Source: Planctomycetaceae bacterium
GTDB taxonomy: Bacteria > Planctomycetota > Planctomycetia > Planctomycetales > Planctomycetaceae
DNA length: 6,768 bases
Assembly (NCBI GenBank): GCA_027080405.1
Contig: JALWSL010000280.1
Location: 1-6,768 of the forward strand
Reading direction: 5' to 3'
The translations under genes and the position numbers were made by a program. Within the stretch, counting starts at the first letter, position 1. Every line of letters starts with the position of its first letter. Positions 6,273 to 6,768 of the stretch are shown here, in pieces. The notes below the pieces were generated by a model that saw only the letters and a list, made by a program, of their open reading frames with translations, was not told the DNA's origin and made no database searches.

Positions 6273-6768
6273 TCAACGCTTACTGATGAACTCGCTCGAA
6301 TTCACCAGCGACCACATGATATCCTCAAAAGCCTCATTCCGGCTGTTGCTCTTTTTGAGGTAGTCCTGACATATTTCCATTTCCTTCTTGCTTGGCTCCC
6401 GCGAGAGAACCAGCAGATAGATTTCGTTAATCACATCAGTGTCATCCCTGTATTTCCTGACGATGCGGGCCAGAGGGCCATTTCCCGAAGCGGAAACCAT
6501 TTTGTCGATAATCGCAGAATTCATCATGAACAGCGATTGAGGAATCGTTCCCATCAAATCTTTCTGGGGAGTTGAAGGGTCGTAATTGAACAGATTGGTA
6601 AATTTGGTTTTGGGATCGTTCTGAAATCTTCGTGCGGGACCATACTCTCCAGGTGTCCCTTCTTTGTCCATTTCCAGACCGGAAAGCTCCAGCCGCGAGG
6701 TGAAAATCCGCCCGGACCGCAGACGGGTTGGCGTCGCACAGGCACCGGCCACCGGTTCGTCAACATCG
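6273..6768 (-). CDS. C-terminal part of a DUF1549/DUF1553-type protein (runs off the right edge)
   Basis: The minus-strand frame is open from the right edge to a TGA at 6273-6275, giving 164 visible residues. The GTG at 6752 is an internal valine and not the start. Features typical of the C-terminal DUF1553 region of planctomycete proteins are ATPTRLRS near the left of the fragment, FNYDPSTPQKDLMGTIPQSLFMMNS, then VINEIYLLVLSREPSKKEM and the closing NEAFEDIMWSLVNSSEFISKR. Full-length members are several hundred residues to over a thousand, usually with a secretion signal, DUF1549, DUF1553 and sometimes a cytochrome-c-like PSD1 or other domain; none of that lies in the window. It precedes the DUF1501 gene by 181 nt in the same direction, so the two may be co-transcribed. 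Function is unknown; a role in an exported system for breaking down polymers has been suggested for such pairs but is not shown here. Confidence 0.88.
   Translation of the reverse strand, partial: DVDEPVAGACATPTRLRSGRIFTSRLELSGLEMDKEGTPGEYGPARRFQNDPKTKFTNLFNYDPSTPQKDLMGTIPQSLFMMNSAIIDKMVSASGNGPLARIVRKYRDDTDVINEIYLLVLSREPSKKEMEICQDYLKKSNSRNEAFEDIMWSLVNSSEFISKR

Noticed and set aside
6650..6752. Possible frameshift in the DUF1553-type fragment around LRSGRIFTSRLELSGLEM
   Set aside because: The segment is somewhat unlike the common LRSDQIFTAL form, but the frame is open on both sides and flanked by family motifs, so simple divergence explains it.
1..6768. CRISPR arrays, tRNA or rRNA genes, insertion sequences, attachment sites
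   Set aside because: No regularly spaced repeats, cloverleaf-like segments, transposase frames or terminal inverted repeats were seen on either strand.

Overview
The window looks like a stretch of planctomycete chromosome (Planctomycetota, probably a Planctomycetaceae-type lineage of moderate GC). The strongest reason is the right end. It carries the C-terminal part of a DUF1549/DUF1553-type protein followed on the same strand by a Tat-exported DUF1501 protein, a pairing that is greatly expanded in planctomycetes. The ECF sigma factor with a membrane anti-sigma partner, and the style of the fatty-acid cluster, fit the same picture. The assignment rests on remembered family features, not on a database search.

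Layout. Positions 1-368 hold no gene that can be called with confidence; two reading frames enter from the left edge, and an 11-bp perfect hairpin lies at 128-158. From 369 to 1952 there is a minus-strand group, read right to left: an ECF sigma factor (1308-1952), a single-pass zinc-finger-like anti-sigma factor starting 2 nt after the sigma stop (703-1305), and, after a 115-nt gap, a small FmdB-type zinc-ribbon protein (369-587). Positions 1953-2305 are a divergent intergenic region with a good housekeeping-type promoter facing right. From 2306 to 4627 is a plus-strand cluster for ribosomal protein L32 (rpmF), the phosphate acyltransferase PlsX and the malonyl-CoA:ACP transacylase FabD. It ends at a possible intrinsic terminator whose T-run touches the stop codon of the convergent DUF1501 gene (4802-6091, minus). 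The DUF1549/1553-type fragment (6273-6768, minus) runs off the right edge.

How the genes fit together. rpmF-plsX-fabD is part of the widespread L32/phospholipid/fatty-acid cluster. PlsX makes acyl-phosphate from acyl-ACP for membrane lipid synthesis, and FabD supplies malonyl-ACP for chain elongation. The usual partners fabH, fabG and acpP are not here, so the cluster is shortened. The sigma/anti-sigma pair is a self-contained envelope-type signalling unit; its signal and targets cannot be read from the window. The DUF1549/1553 and DUF1501 pair is probably an exported functional unit of unknown substrate.

Nothing in the window is clearly an undescribed system. The points most worth a second look are the anti-sigma factor without the usual ZAS histidine, its possible link to the FmdB-type protein, an open hydrophobic reading frame directly after and in frame with rpmF, and the left-edge hairpin.
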